Shown piece after piece: positions 11,387 to 22,861 of a stretch of DNA of 64,000 nt. Under the pieces are notes generated by a model. The model saw only the letters and a program-made list of their open reading frames with translations. It did not search any database and was not told the origin of the DNA. Each line of letters starts with the position of its first letter. Positions within the stretch are counted from its first letter, which is position 1. The DNA is from Portulaca oleracea (Eukaryota; Streptophyta; Magnoliopsida; Caryophyllales; Portulacaceae): positions 4,765,001 through 4,829,000 of the forward strand of contig CM055875.1 of assembly GCA_029582165.1 (NCBI GenBank), written 5' to 3'. A program made the position numbers and the translations under genes.

Positions 11387-13630
11387 CAAAAAATTGTTGC
11401 GAGGTGCCACACATTTCTAACAACTGACTAGTTGGGGACCACATTTTTTTTAATTCACTCAAAGGGGACGAAGTTGTTAAACAAATGGCTAGCAAGTGAC
11501 TTTCCGACCACTTTTTGTCGGAAACCATAAAAAGACATAAAATTCCTTTTATTCTTGTTAAATCCAGTACGAGATGCTGCTCATAGAAAACGCACCATAA
11601 TTGGACAATTCCTCGGAAAATTGAATAAAATTCCGCATTGATTCCAATTTTTCAAATGCCAATGTTTGGTTACCCAACTTGTTTCCACTCGACACGTCTA
11701 TCTTTTATTCTTCCTGTGGCACCCAAACCAACAACTTTTTCACTCACCTCTTTGTTTCAGCATATACCCAGTTGAGTTTGCGCATTGATTCATACTCATA
11801 ATCATAACTGTAGGAGGCAAAAATTTGTCGACCAATTAAAAAATGACACGTGGAAGATAAATTAAATTTATTCGGCCAATTATTATCCGCAACGTGTTAA
11901 ATTAATTATGACAGTCTATTTAATTGAATTTTAAATGAAAATGCATTCTGGCCAATAATATCATGACACATGTCAAAGATGATGCAGAAAATATTAATTA
12001 TTTCTTTATTTAAAGTTAAAGGAATAATTAATTAACTTGGGCCCAAGCCCAAAGCCCAACTCAAACCCTAGGGGTTAGGCCTCCACAGCCTATAAATAGG
12101 GGTCCTCCCCCCTTCATTTTAACCCCCGGTGATTCAGCAGTCAGCATCCAGAAGCTCCAGAAGATCAAACTACCTACGACCTCTAGCTATCAAGCGCCAA
12201 GGATCGAAGTCTGCAGCAGATCAAGATCGAGTCTCAGAGTCTTCGACATGTCTTGATCAAGAACAACAACAGATTTCTTCAGCAAGAGACTCAGCAGTCT
12301 ACACTTTGCAGTATTCCCTGACATTCGACATTTTGCACTCCAAAGGCTTCAAAAGATCGAACTACAAGCGATGTCCAGCTACCAAGCGCAAAGGACCAAC
12401 GTCGGCAAGTTCAACAACTTCTGTTCTTTGCTTCAAAGTTTGCAGTCATCTTCCTCGTTTGGTTCATCGATCGAGACCAAGCACTAAGTCCTCGCATCCA
12501 AGAACCGGGAGAACTACAACCAATAGTCAACCTTTAGACGGTTAAACTTCGAGGACTCGGCTACCAAGCACTAAGGATCAACGCTCAAAACCTTCCACTG
12601 AGAACTGTAAGAATTCTTCAGCTAAACCTACGTTCGAGATCGAGATCAAGCGCTCGTGCCCTCGGCTCACCCAAGTTTCAGGAGATTGAATCAGAGGACT
12701 ACTTTATTATATTTAATATAGGGATTGTACCCGCATACATTTGAATATTAATACAAATTAATTTGTTTCTCAATTTCCTGTCTTTATTTATTTTAGACTC
12801 GAAATTTGTATTTACAATAACCCCCTGTTGAAATGATTATTTTGTACCCATTTCAACCTCCAACATTAATTTTTTGACTTCTGGGTTGTTTATAACTTCT
12901 GGGTTTGCAGTTGTTTTCGTTGATTTTACCCATTTCCAACCTTCTGAGTGATTGATTGATTCAAATTTTGAAGGTTGAGAAGAGAAGATGCATACAAGCC
13001 TTTTGTTGCCTCAAGAACCATCAGGATGGTCTCCATCCTTGAGCCTTCCAAGCCTGTGTTTTCTTCTCTTTCTTAATTTTTTTATCATTTGGATGATGGA
13101 TTAGTGATTATTGCATAGTTTGTGAAGTGGGTTTTTGCTATTTTTCTCAAATTTTGGGTGAGTTTGTTTGGAGTTCTGTAGACATTCTTCCCGCACTGCC
13201 CAGAATTGTGATTAATTTTTTTTCTCTCTTACTTAATTTTTTTATCATTTGGATGATGGATTAATGATTATTGCATAGTTTATGAAGTGGGTTTTTGTTA
13301 TTTTTCTCAAATTCTGGGTGAACGTTGAAGAAAGATGAAAATTGAAGAAGAAGATCGAGTGAGTAGTTGAGAGGGTAAGGCTTCCTTCAATTATATAAAC
13401 CATTACTTGCCACACTTGGAGGCAACGAAGGGTATTCTCGACATTCAACACAAAAAATTCAAAAATTTATTAACTATTGTTAACTATCACCGTTTTCCAG
13501 CAAAATGTGGCCGGAAAGTCACTAACTAGTCATTTGTTTAACAACTTCATCCCCTTTGAGTGTATTAAAAAAATGTGGTCCCCTACTGATCAATTGTCAG
13601 AAATGTGTGGCACCTCCCAGCAATTTTTTG
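11387..13630. mobile_element. Non-autonomous Mutator-like element (MULE) with nested solo LTR, U1
   Basis: Two inverted repeats of about 140 bases, roughly 88 percent alike by eye, bound the element (11387 to about 11525, and about 13491 to 13630). Both termini are CAAAAAATTG. A perfect 10-base direct repeat AAAATTTATT flanks it (11377-11386 and 13631-13640). Long TIRs with a 9-11 base TSD are the hallmark of Mutator-like elements. Without the solo LTR it is about 1.2 kb and has no transposase, so it is non-autonomous. Its interior holds a 90-base direct repeat of about 160-base period (13072-13162 and 13232-13322). Confidence 0.88.
11809..12816 (+). mobile_element. Solo LTR, Tat/Ogre-like, inside the MULE (U1)
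   Basis: A 1008-base segment starts TGTAGGAGGC, ends TTTACA and is flanked by the 5-base duplication ATAAC (11804-11808 and 12817-12821). A TATA box CCTATAAATAGGGG is at about 12090, followed by an A/C/G-rich leader and an AT-rich end with AATATAGGGATTGTA, typical of long LTRs of plant Tat-lineage gypsy elements. There is no internal domain, so it is a solo LTR left by LTR-LTR recombination. An open frame of 138 codons at 12129-12545 lies in the R/U5 part and is repeated only because the LTR is; it is not a gene. The lineage is inferred from style, the solo LTR call from ends and TSD. Confidence 0.88.
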
Positions 13631-13640
13631 AAAATTTATT

Positions 13641-15252
13641 TTGGTAAAAAAAAAGAGAATGATTATATCATGTGAATATAGTTTATTTGAATATGTATGG
13701 AGAAATTACTTTGGGTGATATCTAGCATGATTTTGGGATTTAAAAGCCCCCTTATTATTTATTCAGTTTCGAATATTTATATACTTAATCATTTCCCTCA
13801 AATAACCCTTATGCAAATTCAAGCCTTTTTACTTAACCAGTATACTCTATTTCTATTACATGAACCAATTGCCTTATATTCATGCTAGAAATTCTCATGG
13901 TGAGTTTTCCTTCATCATCATATTTGCGAATCCTAGATAAGCATTGGATATCTCATCCATTTAATTTGGGGATCAACTATTCCCCTTTATCATATGATTC
14001 TATTAGGAACTTAAATCCAACCTTACATATTCATGCTTGATTTTTAGTTTATGTACTCCACCAATTTCATCAATCAATTTGTTAATCCAAATTTTACTAT
14101 CTTTTCCCTAACATCGCCTTTATTCCATTACTTATTCGCAATGAATCTCACTTGATCATTTGTTGTTGCTCACCTTTGCATGACACTGTGATTTCCTTAT
14201 TGGTTTATATGATTCATGTTAACATATTACTACATTGGATATGTTCTTAATCCCAATCTAAAATATATCCTTACTAATCTTGTCATCAACCCAGATTAAT
14301 TCTCTCATGGTTATCACTTTTCTTTTCAATTACTATCAATCCATATCTTCATTTGTGATTAACTTTATTTACCTTATGTGACTTTTCACTTGGCCTATCT
14401 TTTTTCTTTTTCTTGAGTGATCATTATCTTCTCCAATTAATTAGCACATTGAATTCAAAATTTACTCTTAATATATGTTGTAATTATTCAAGCTCAATAA
14501 TATATACCTCTGTTAGTTCAAATAGTTACTGATAATTAACCATCATTCTGAATGGTTCTTTGCTTATTACTTATCACATCCACTATGAATTCTTGAATTT
14601 CAAATAATCTATACCCTTACATATTCATTTTGATTTCTTATCACTTATACTATCCTTACTATTCCTTCATCACAATCATTGTTTGTTCTTGTTCTGAAGG
14701 TCAAAAGTTTGTCCCAATATTTTCCTTTTTCAAAGTAATTCAAGTTAATTATTCTTTATTGTTTTACTTGTTTATAGAATCATTATGATCACTATCATTT
14801 TCGATCATCTTTATTAATCATCATTCTCATTCGATATTTACTTTGGACTCATAGGTTATCTACATTTCCTCATGAAATATTAAAGTCATCGTTGTAGATT
14901 TTGGCTTCATCATTATCCTTGATATTTATACATATACTTATCATCAATCTTATCTTTCTACCTTACATTATTTTATTTGTTCTACACCAACTTATTTTTA
15001 CTATAATTATTTCTTTTATTGTCATCAATTCTGGGGGAGGAGTGTTAGTGAACATGAAATGAGATGAATTATAGGGAAATGAATGTCCTATGAGTAAGTT
15101 CAATGAAGTTTGGGGAGTAAGGTACATAGCATTTTTATTAGGGGTTTTGTGAGTAATAGTGAAGAGTCGGGCAATATGGGTCATAGTTTCTAAAAAAAAC
15201 ACACACAAAGACCTTTAGTTCTAGACAACTTGAGATTAAGTTGTATGTCGAT
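13641..15252 (+). other. E1 internal right block (U1), truncated
   Basis: AT-rich non-coding E1 interior after the MULE. No protein domain is seen in any frame. It ends at GATCGA (15255), where the U1 deletion begins. Full copies are 20866-22844, 33977-35950 and 47063-49024. A purine run CTGGGGGAGGAG followed by TGTTAG at 15031-15048 looks like a PPT/LTR start, but no matching LTR was found. Confidence 0.6.
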
Positions 15253-15315
15253 CGAAGGTTTATAAGGAGTTTTCATGGTTTAGCATCTTTTTACCGAAGG
15301 TTTATAAGGAGTTTT
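15253..15315 (+). repeat. Deletion junction with 21-bp templated duplication (U1)
   Basis: CGAAGGTTTATAAGGAGTTT (plus one more T) occurs at 15253-15273 and at 15295-15315; intact units have only the second copy. The first is a filler copied from 42 bases downstream. It joins E1 with overlap CGA and rejoins RNase H-coding sequence with overlap TTT. Confidence 0.9.
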
Positions 15316-17179
15316 AGACCCATTCTAGCACCCATGACCGAGTTGTTGAAAAAGAAAGAGTTTTCATGGAGTAAGGGTGCTAATGAAGCTTTTGAGTTGA
15401 TTAAGGAGAAATTATGTCATGCGCCCATTCTTGAATTACCTTGTTTTGATAAAGTCTTTGTAGTAGAGGTTGATGCAAGTGGAGTTGGAATTGGAGCCGT
15501 ATTATCTCAAGAGGGCCGACCACTTGCCTTCTTTAGTGAGAAATTGAATGAAGCCAAACGGAAGTATAGTACATATGATAAAGAGTTCTATGCAATCATA
15601 AGAGCTCTTGAGCATTGGCGACACTATCTTCTAAGTGGCGAGTTCATCCTACAAAGTGATCACGAGGCTCTTAAGTTCATTCAAGGGCAACATAAGTTGA
15701 ATCCAAGACACGCCAAATGGGTGGAGTACATGCAAGCGTTCCATTTTGTGATAAAACATAAAGCGGGTCATCTTAACAAAGGAGCGGATGCTTTGTCACG
15801 AAGGTACTTACTTACCCATGTTCTTGATTCAAGAGTCCTTGGTTTTGAGCATATTAAAGAGTTGTATGTGAATGATGAGGATTTCAAGGAGGTTTATGAG
15901 CTATGTAAGAAGCATCCTCACCAACTCTTTCATATTGAGCATGGATTTCTTTTTAAGGGAAATCAACTTTGTATTCCCAAGAGTAGCATTCGTGAGTTGT
16001 TGATCATGGAGGTCCATGGAGGATCTTTGGCGGGTCATTTTGGTATTGAGAAGACATATCTTATGATGAAGGAGCATTACTTTTGGCCAAGCATGATCAA
16101 AGACGTAGAGCATATGGTAAAGAGGTGTAATACTTGTAATATTACGAAGGCTCACACTGTACCACAAGGGTTGTATACTCCTTTGCCTATCCAACATAGT
16201 CCATGGGAAGATGTGAGTTTAGACTTTGCCGTTGGTCTACCAAGAATACAAAGAGGCAAGGATTCTATTATGGTGGTTGTTAATAGGTTTTCAAAGATGG
16301 CTCATTTCATTCCATGCCATACCACCTATGATGCTACTAAGGTTGCAAATCTATACTTTGAAGAAGTAGTGAAGTTACATGGTATCCCCAAGACCATGGT
16401 GAGTGATAGGGATTCAAAGTTCCTTAGTCATTTTTGGCTTACATTGTGGAAGAAGCTTGGAACAACATTGAAGTTTAGCACCGCTTGTCATCCACAAACG
16501 GATGGACAAACCGAAGTGACCAACCGTACTTTGGGAGCTCTACTTCGAATCTTGGTGAGTAAAGACAAGAAAAGGGTGGGATACTCTTCTATGTCATGCT
16601 GAATTTGCCTTCAATAGGAGTCCAAGTAAAGCCACGGGGTTGTCACCTTTTCAAGTGGTATATGGAAGGAACCCTCTCCAACCTATGGATCTCACACCCA
16701 TTTCTACATCAACAAAGTTTAGTTTTGAAGCTAACAAAAGGGTGGAAGAGATTAAGAAGCTACATGAAGAAGTTCGTGAGAAGATCTTGAAGTACACGCA
16801 AGATGTAGCTAGTAAAGTGAATAAAACAAGGAAGAAGGTTGTGTTTGAACCTAGAGATCTTGTTTGGATTCACTTGAAGAAAGAAAGATTTCCTTCTAAA
16901 AGGAAAGCTAAGCTTGCAGAGGAGATGGACCTTATGAGGTTTTGGAAAGGATTGGTGACAATGCTTATAAGTTACAACTTGGTGAAGACTATGAAGGGAG
17001 TTGTACTTTCAATGTGAGTGATCTTAAGCCCTACTATGGAGATAGAGAAGAACTTCCTAGTTTGAGGACAAACTCTTTTCAACTCTTTGATCCCATTATA
17101 CATCAAAATTGGTATCAGAGCTTAGGAGCCAAGAGATCTCATTACACATAGAATTCAGGATCTTTATGAACAAAGATAA
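15274..17179 (+). pseudogene. pol: E2 pol fragment: RNase H and integrase (U1)
   Basis: The reading frame from 15241 to 16602 encodes the RT-RNase H connection (FHGLASFYRRFIRSFRPILA), RNase H (VDASG, YDKEFYA, SDHEAL, ADALSRR) and integrase with HHCC zinc finger and catalytic DFAVGLP, SDRDSKF and QTDGQTEV. Its apparent ATG belongs to E1 sequence fused at the deletion, not to the gene. At about 16575 a frameshift after KDKK, shared by all units, moves the integrase C-terminal part to another frame ([20 protein letters not shown]). U1 also lacks four bases (CCGA) near 16917, shifting frame again before the PYEVLERIGDNAYKL motif. It cannot give a working polyprotein. Confidence 0.9.
17110..17121 (+). 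other. Second PBS-like site behind integrase (U1)
   Basis: TGGTATCAGAGC preceded by TACATCAAAAT, the same LTR-end plus PBS pattern as at the E2 left end, but downstream of the integrase region. Its function, if any, is unknown. Confidence 0.7.
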
Positions 17180-17863
17180 GAATCTTCTTCTCTAAGTTCT
17201 TAAGGATCAACTAAATCCAACGAAAAGAAGATGGAAATGAAACAAAGAATGAGATTTCGTTTACCAAAAGATGATGGACGATTGATGTATGAACGTTTGA
17301 ATGATGCTTGATGAATGTTTGATGATTGAAAGATGATCGAATGGATGAATGAACGCTTGGATGAACGAATGGAATGATAATGGAATTGAAGGATCCTTTG
17401 AGGATATAGGCACACCACCTCAAGAACTCTTCAATTCTACCTTTCTCCACCAAGGGATGCCAACCCTAGGCTAGAAGTAGAGATAGGACTAATCTCCCTC
17501 AAGAGAAACGAAAACTAGCACAAAAGCTAGAGAGAAAACAACATCATGTGTTTACTTTGTATTTGATTATTGAATGTAATGAATGAATTACAAGGCACCC
17601 AAGGGGTCTATTTATACTAATAGAGAACCCCCTTGGCGTGTGGAATGAAAGAATACAAGGGTTTCCTAGCTTACATCATTCTATACAAATGTGACATCAT
17701 AAAGAAACAAATGTACATAAGCTAGATTAAAACTATGATAACTTGCTCAATCCTTGTCCAAACTTAAAGATTCAAAAACCATTGTGAAGCTCCTTTGATG
17801 ATGATCAGTTGACCCTAGGATGACTTCCTCAATATCTTCATGGTTCTTGAGATAAAGAGCAAA
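17180..17863 (+). other. E2 3' tail (U1)
   Basis: Non-coding tail between the integrase frame and the array junction, nearly identical to 30309-30992, 43390-44073 and 56464-57147. Read on the minus strand it contains a TATA-type box (see 56388-57301). Confidence 0.75.
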
Positions 17864-18596
17864 CTACGAGTATCATTGTCAGCTGCTTAGGAACTCAGTA
17901 TTCTTTTATTACTCTTTCCTCTTCGGCCTAGGGATCGACATCAAAAACCCATGCCACAAGATGATCGTCGCACGCAATCTGGGAACACATAAATCATGTT
18001 TCTAGGCCTTGGGGCCTTTGGGACTTAGCTGTCTTTCAGTTGTTAAGGTAAGAGTAGGTAAGAGTGGGCGTTCTCTTAACCCCTACATAGGATTGATATG
18101 CAATTAAAAATACACAGAATAATTTTTTAAATTCAAATCAATTAGTAGAGACCAAAAGAATGATCTGAGTTTGTTTGTGTGGGTACTGAAGTATATAAAA
18201 TCATTGATTTGTTGGTTGTGGTTGAGTGGGCGCGTGACTCTTATTGTACCAAATTGAGTTTAAAATGTCGTATGCAGGTTTATAACGAGTACTTTTAAGT
18301 TGGGATAGTCCATATTATAGATAAAACTCTGCCGAAATTTCCCTAGGATTTAAAAAAAAAGAAGAAGTGCTTATGGTTTCCCAAATCCCAATTGCTTAAT
18401 TTGGTTTTAAGGGTTTCTAATAGTGGTCAAAAAGGTAAACGGAGGTCTTTATGGACATAGGATCTACTTTAGAAGTATTAGCATGGGCACAAAAATCCTG
18501 ATTTTCTTTGGGGCGCTATTAATATTATGATATCCATTTGTAATGAAGAACTTTAGAGAAAAGATATATAGTAAGAAAGAGGAAAATGTGGAGGTG
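17864..18596 (+). other. E1 internal left block (U2)
   Basis: Copy of 10643-11376. Non-coding, with no gene seen. Confidence 0.7.
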
Positions 18597-18606
18597 AAAA
18601 TTTATT

Positions 18607-20855
18607 CAAAAAATTGTTGCGAGGTGCCACACATTTCTAACAATTGACCAGTTGGGGACCACATTTTTTTAATACACTCAAAGGGGACGAAGTTGTTAAA
18701 CAAATGGCTAGCAAGTGACTTTCCGACCACTTTTTGTCGGAAACCATAAAAAGACATAAAATTCCTTTTATTCTTGTTAAATCCAATGACGAGATCTTTG
18801 CTCATAGAAAACGCACCATAATTGGACAATTCCTCGGAAAATTGAATAAAATTCCGCATTGATTCCAATTTTTCAAATGCCAATGTTTGGTTACCCAACT
18901 TGTTTCCACTCGACACGTCTATCTTTTATTCTTCCTGTGGCACCCAAACCAACAACTTTTCACTCACCTCTTTGTTTCAAGATATACCGATTGAGTTTGC
19001 GCATTGATTCATACTCATAATCATAAGCAGGAGGCAAAAATTTGTCGACCAATTAAAAAATGACACGTGGAAGATAAATTAAATTTATTCGGCCAATTAT
19101 TATCCGCAACGTGTTAAATTAATTATGACAGTCTATTTAATTGAATTTTAAATGAAAATGCATTCTGGCCAATAATATCATGACACATGTCAAAGATGAT
19201 GCAGAAAATATTAATTATTTCTTTATTTAAAGTTAAAGGAATAATTAATTAACTTGGGCCCAAGCCCAAAGCCCAACTCAAACCCTAGGGGTTAGGCCTC
19301 CACAGCCTATAAATAGGGGTCCTCCCCCCTTCATTTTAACCCCCGGTGATTCAGCAGTCAGCATCCAGAAGCTCCAGAAGATCAAACTACCTACGACCTC
19401 TAGCTATCAAGCGCCAAGGATCGAAGTCTGCAGCAGATCAAGATCGAGTCTCAGAGTCTTCGACATGTCTTGATCAAGAACAACAACAGATTTCTTCAGC
19501 AAGAGACTCAGCAGTCTACACTTTGCAGTATTCCCTGACATTCGACATTTTGCACTCCAAAGGCTTCAAAAGATCGAACTACAAGCGATGTCCAGCTACC
19601 AAGCGCAAAGGACCAACGTCGGCAAGTTCAACAACTTCTGTTCTTTGCTTCAAAGTTTGCAGTCATCTTCCTCGTTTGGTTCATCGATCGAGACCAAGCA
19701 CTAAGTCCTCGCATCCAAGAACCGGGAGAACTACAACCAATAGTCAACCTTCAGACGGTTAAACTTCGAGCAGACTCCAGCTACCAAGCACTAAGGGGAT
19801 CAACGCTCAAAACCTTCCACTGAGAACTACTGTAAGAATTCTTCAGCTAAACCTACGTTCGAGATCGAGATCAAGCGCTCGTGCCCTCGGCTCACCCAAG
19901 TTTCAGGAGATTGAATCAGAGGACTACTTTATTATATTTAATATAGGGATTGTACCCGCATACATTTGAATATTAATACAAATTAATTTGTTTCTCAATT
20001 TCCTGTCTTTATTTATTTTAGACTCGAAATTTGTATTTACAATAACCCCCTGTTGAAATGATTATTTTGTACCCATTTCAACCTCCAACATTAATTTTTT
20101 GACTTCTGGGTTGTTTATAACTTCTGGGTTTGCAGTTGTTTTCGTTGATTTTACCCATTTCCAACCTTCTGAGTGATTGATTGATTCAAATTTTGAAGGT
20201 TGAGAAGAGAAGATGCATACAAGCCTTTTGTTGCCTCAAGAACCATCAGGATGGTCTCCATCCTTGAGCCTTCCAAGCCTATGTTTTCTTCTCTTTCTTA
20301 ATTTTTTTATCATTTGGATGATGGATTAGTGATTATTGCATAGTTTGTGAAGTGGGTTTTTGCTATTTTTCTCAAATTTTGGGTGAGTTTGTTTGGAGTT
20401 CTGTAGACATTCTTCCCGCACTGCCCAGAATTGTGATTAATTTTTTTTCTCTCTTACTTAATTTTTTTATCATTTGGATGATGGATTAATGATTATTGCA
20501 TAGTTTATGAAGTGGGTTTTTGTTATTTTTCTCAAATTCTGGGTGAACGTTGAAGAAAGATGAAAATTGAAGAAGAAGATCGAGTGAGTAGTTGAGAGGG
20601 TAAGGCTTCCTTCAATTATATAAACCATTACTTGCCACACTTGGAGGCAACGAAGGGTATTCTCGACATTCAACACAAAAAATTCAAAAATTTATTAACT
20701 ATTGTTAACTGTCACCGTTTTCCAGCAAAATGTGGCCGGAAAGTCACTAACTAGTCATTTGTTTAACAACTTCATCCCCTTTGAGTGTATTAAAAAAATG
20801 TGGTCCCCTACTGATCAATTGTCAGAAATGTGTGGTACCTCCCAGCAATTTTTTG
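18607..20855. mobile_element. MULE with nested solo LTR (U2)
   Basis: Copy of 11387-13630 with the same AAAATTTATT duplication at 18597-18606 and 20856-20865 and the same long TIRs. Confidence 0.88.
19027..20041 (+). mobile_element. Solo LTR (U2)
   Basis: Copy of 11809-12816. The left edge reads TCATAAGCAGGAGG instead of TCATAACTGTAGGAGG, so the ATAAC and TGT of the terminus are altered here, one of several copy differences at a CTG/CAG site. The right end TTTACA/ATAAC is intact. Confidence 0.85.
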
Positions 20856-20865
20856 AAAATTTATT

Positions 20866-22844
20866 TTGGTAAAAAAAAAGAGAATGATTATATCATGTGA
20901 ATATAGTTTATTTGAATATGTATGGAGAAATTACTTTGGGTGATATCTAGCATGATTTTGGGATTTAAAAGCCCCCTTATTATTTATTCAGTTTCGAATA
21001 TTTATATACTTAATCATTTCCCTCAAATAACCCTTATGCAAATTCAAGCCTTTTTACTTAACCAGTATACTCTATTTCTATTACATGAACCAATTGCCTT
21101 ATATTCATGCTAGAAATCCTCATGGTGAGTTTTCCTTCATCATCATATTTGCGAATCCTAGATAAGCATTGGATATCTCATCCATTTAATTTGGGGATCA
21201 ACTATTCCCCTTTATCATATGATTCTATTAGGAACTTAAATCCAACCTTACATATTCATGCTTGATTTTTAGTTTATGTACTCCACCAATTTCATCAATC
21301 AATTTGTTAATCCAAATTTTACTATCTTTTCCCTAACATCGCCTTTATTCCATTACTTATTCGCAATGAATCTCACTTGATCATTTGTTGTTGCTCACCT
21401 TTGCATGACACTGTGATTTCCTTATTGGTTTATATGATTCATGTTAACATATTACTACATTGGATATGTTCTTAATCCCAATCTAAAATATATCCTTACT
21501 AATCTTGTCATCAACCCAGATTAATTCTCTCATGGTTATCACTTTTCTTTTCAATTACTATCAATCCATATCTTCATTTGTGATTAACTTTATTTACCTT
21601 ATGTGACTTTTCACTTGGCCTATCTTTTTTCTTTTTCTTGAGTGATCATTATCTTCTCCAATTAATTAGCACATTGAATTCAAAATTTACTCTTAATATA
21701 TGTTGTAATTATTCAAGCTCAATAATATATACCTCTGTGTTAGTTCAAATAGTTACTGATAATTAACCATCATTCTGAATGGTTCTTTGCTTATTACTTA
21801 TCACATCCACTATGGATTCTTGAATTTCAAATAATCTATACCCTTACATATTCATTTTGATTTCTTATCACTTATACTATCCTTACTATTCCTTCATCAC
21901 AATCATTGTTTGTTCTTGTTCTGAAGGTCAAAAGTTTGTCCCAATATTTTCCTTTTTCAAAGTAATTCAAGTTAATTATTCTTTATTGTTTTACTTGTTT
22001 ATAGAATCATTATGATCACTATCATTTCCGATCATCTTTTATTAATCATCATTCTCATTCGATATTTACTTTGGACTCATAGGTTATCTACATTTCCTCA
22101 TGAAATATTAAAGTCATCGTTGTAGATTTTGGCTTCATCATTATCCTTGATATTTATACATATACTTATCATCAATCTTATCTTTCTACCTTCTGTTATT
22201 TTATTTGTTCCCCACACCAACTTATTTTTACTATAATTATTTCTTTTATTGTCATCAATTCTGGGGGAGGAGTGTTAGTGAACATGAAATGAGATGAATT
22301 ATAGGGAAATGAATGTCCTATGAGTAAGTTCAATGAAGTTTGGGGAGTAAGGTACATAGCATTTTTATTAGGGGTTTTGTGAGTAATAGTGAAGAGTCGG
22401 GCAATATGGGTCATAGTTTCTAAAAAAAACACACACAAAGACCTTTAGTTCTAGACAACTTGAGATTAAGTTGTATGTCGATCGATTTAAGAATATATAG
22501 TACTTGGAGAGTACTTGTGTCATTTTAAAGAAGAGTAGAAGTAATGTGGAAAAATTTTAGAGGAGGTACACTTTGTGACCTCTATTGTTTTACGAAGAGA
22601 CGAAAATGGTCAATTTAAATAGGCAAGCTGATTAAGACTCAATGTTTTTGGGTAGCATGTAAGATTTGATATTCAAAGGCAAGAGCTTATTTGATTAACT
22701 TATGTGAAAATTTGAGTTTGTAATCCTATGAATAGCTGGCCCAATTACTTATCGAAGGATAAGACATTAAGTATAGTGGGTAATAAAATCGTGGCGATAT
22801 GCCAAATAGTAATGATTTCTATCAAGTTTCGGGGATGAAACTTC
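20866..22844 (+). other. E1 internal right block (U2)
   Basis: AT-rich, non-coding. The last 60 bases (TTTCGGGGATGAAACTTCTT) match the standard lead-in to the Tekay/Del PPT. No coding remnant of gag or pol is visible, which makes E1 LARD-like. Confidence 0.65.
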
Positions 22845-22861
22845 TTTTAAGGGGGGTAGAC
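22845..22861 (+). other. E1 polypurine tract (U2)
   Basis: TTTTAAGGGGGGTAGAC lies immediately before the LTR start TGTAAAAACC. This is the usual PPT of Tekay/Del elements, priming plus-strand synthesis. Confidence 0.88.

Larger units (their letters stand above)
10643..17863 (+). repeat. Tandem array unit U1 (internally deleted)
   Basis: First of four head-to-tail copies. It runs from CTACGAG in the E1 interior through the MULE with solo LTR and the E1 right block, then jumps at 15253 into the E2 RNase H region and ends in the E2 tail at GAGCAAA (17863). Compared with U2, about 5.9 kb are missing (22486-28393 in U2 numbering), covering the E1 PPT, the E1 LTR and the E2 gag to mid-RT. Otherwise it is nearly identical to the other units. 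Confidence 0.92.
15256..17863 (+). mobile_element. E2 (CRM-like Ty3/gypsy), 5'-deleted copy in U1
   Basis: Only the 3' half of E2 is left: end of RT, RNase H, integrase and tail. The left edge is the filler junction, the right edge the U1/U2 junction. The deletion removes the left terminus, PBS, gag, protease and most of RT. Confidence 0.9.

Noticed and set aside
12129..12545. 138-codon open frame repeated in all four units (also at 19346, 32470, 45552)
   Set aside because: It lies in the R/U5 part of the solo LTR, has no motif, and its conservation is explained by the recent tandem amplification.
15031..15050. Possible copia-type PPT and LTR start (CTGGGGGAGGAG then TGTTAGTGAAC), also in the other units
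   Set aside because: No matching second LTR, PBS or copia domain was found nearby; kept only as a note in the block annotation.
15241..16602. Apparent 453-codon gene with its own ATG
   Set aside because: The start comes from E1 sequence fused at the U1 deletion; the protein is the E2 RNase H and integrase fragment.
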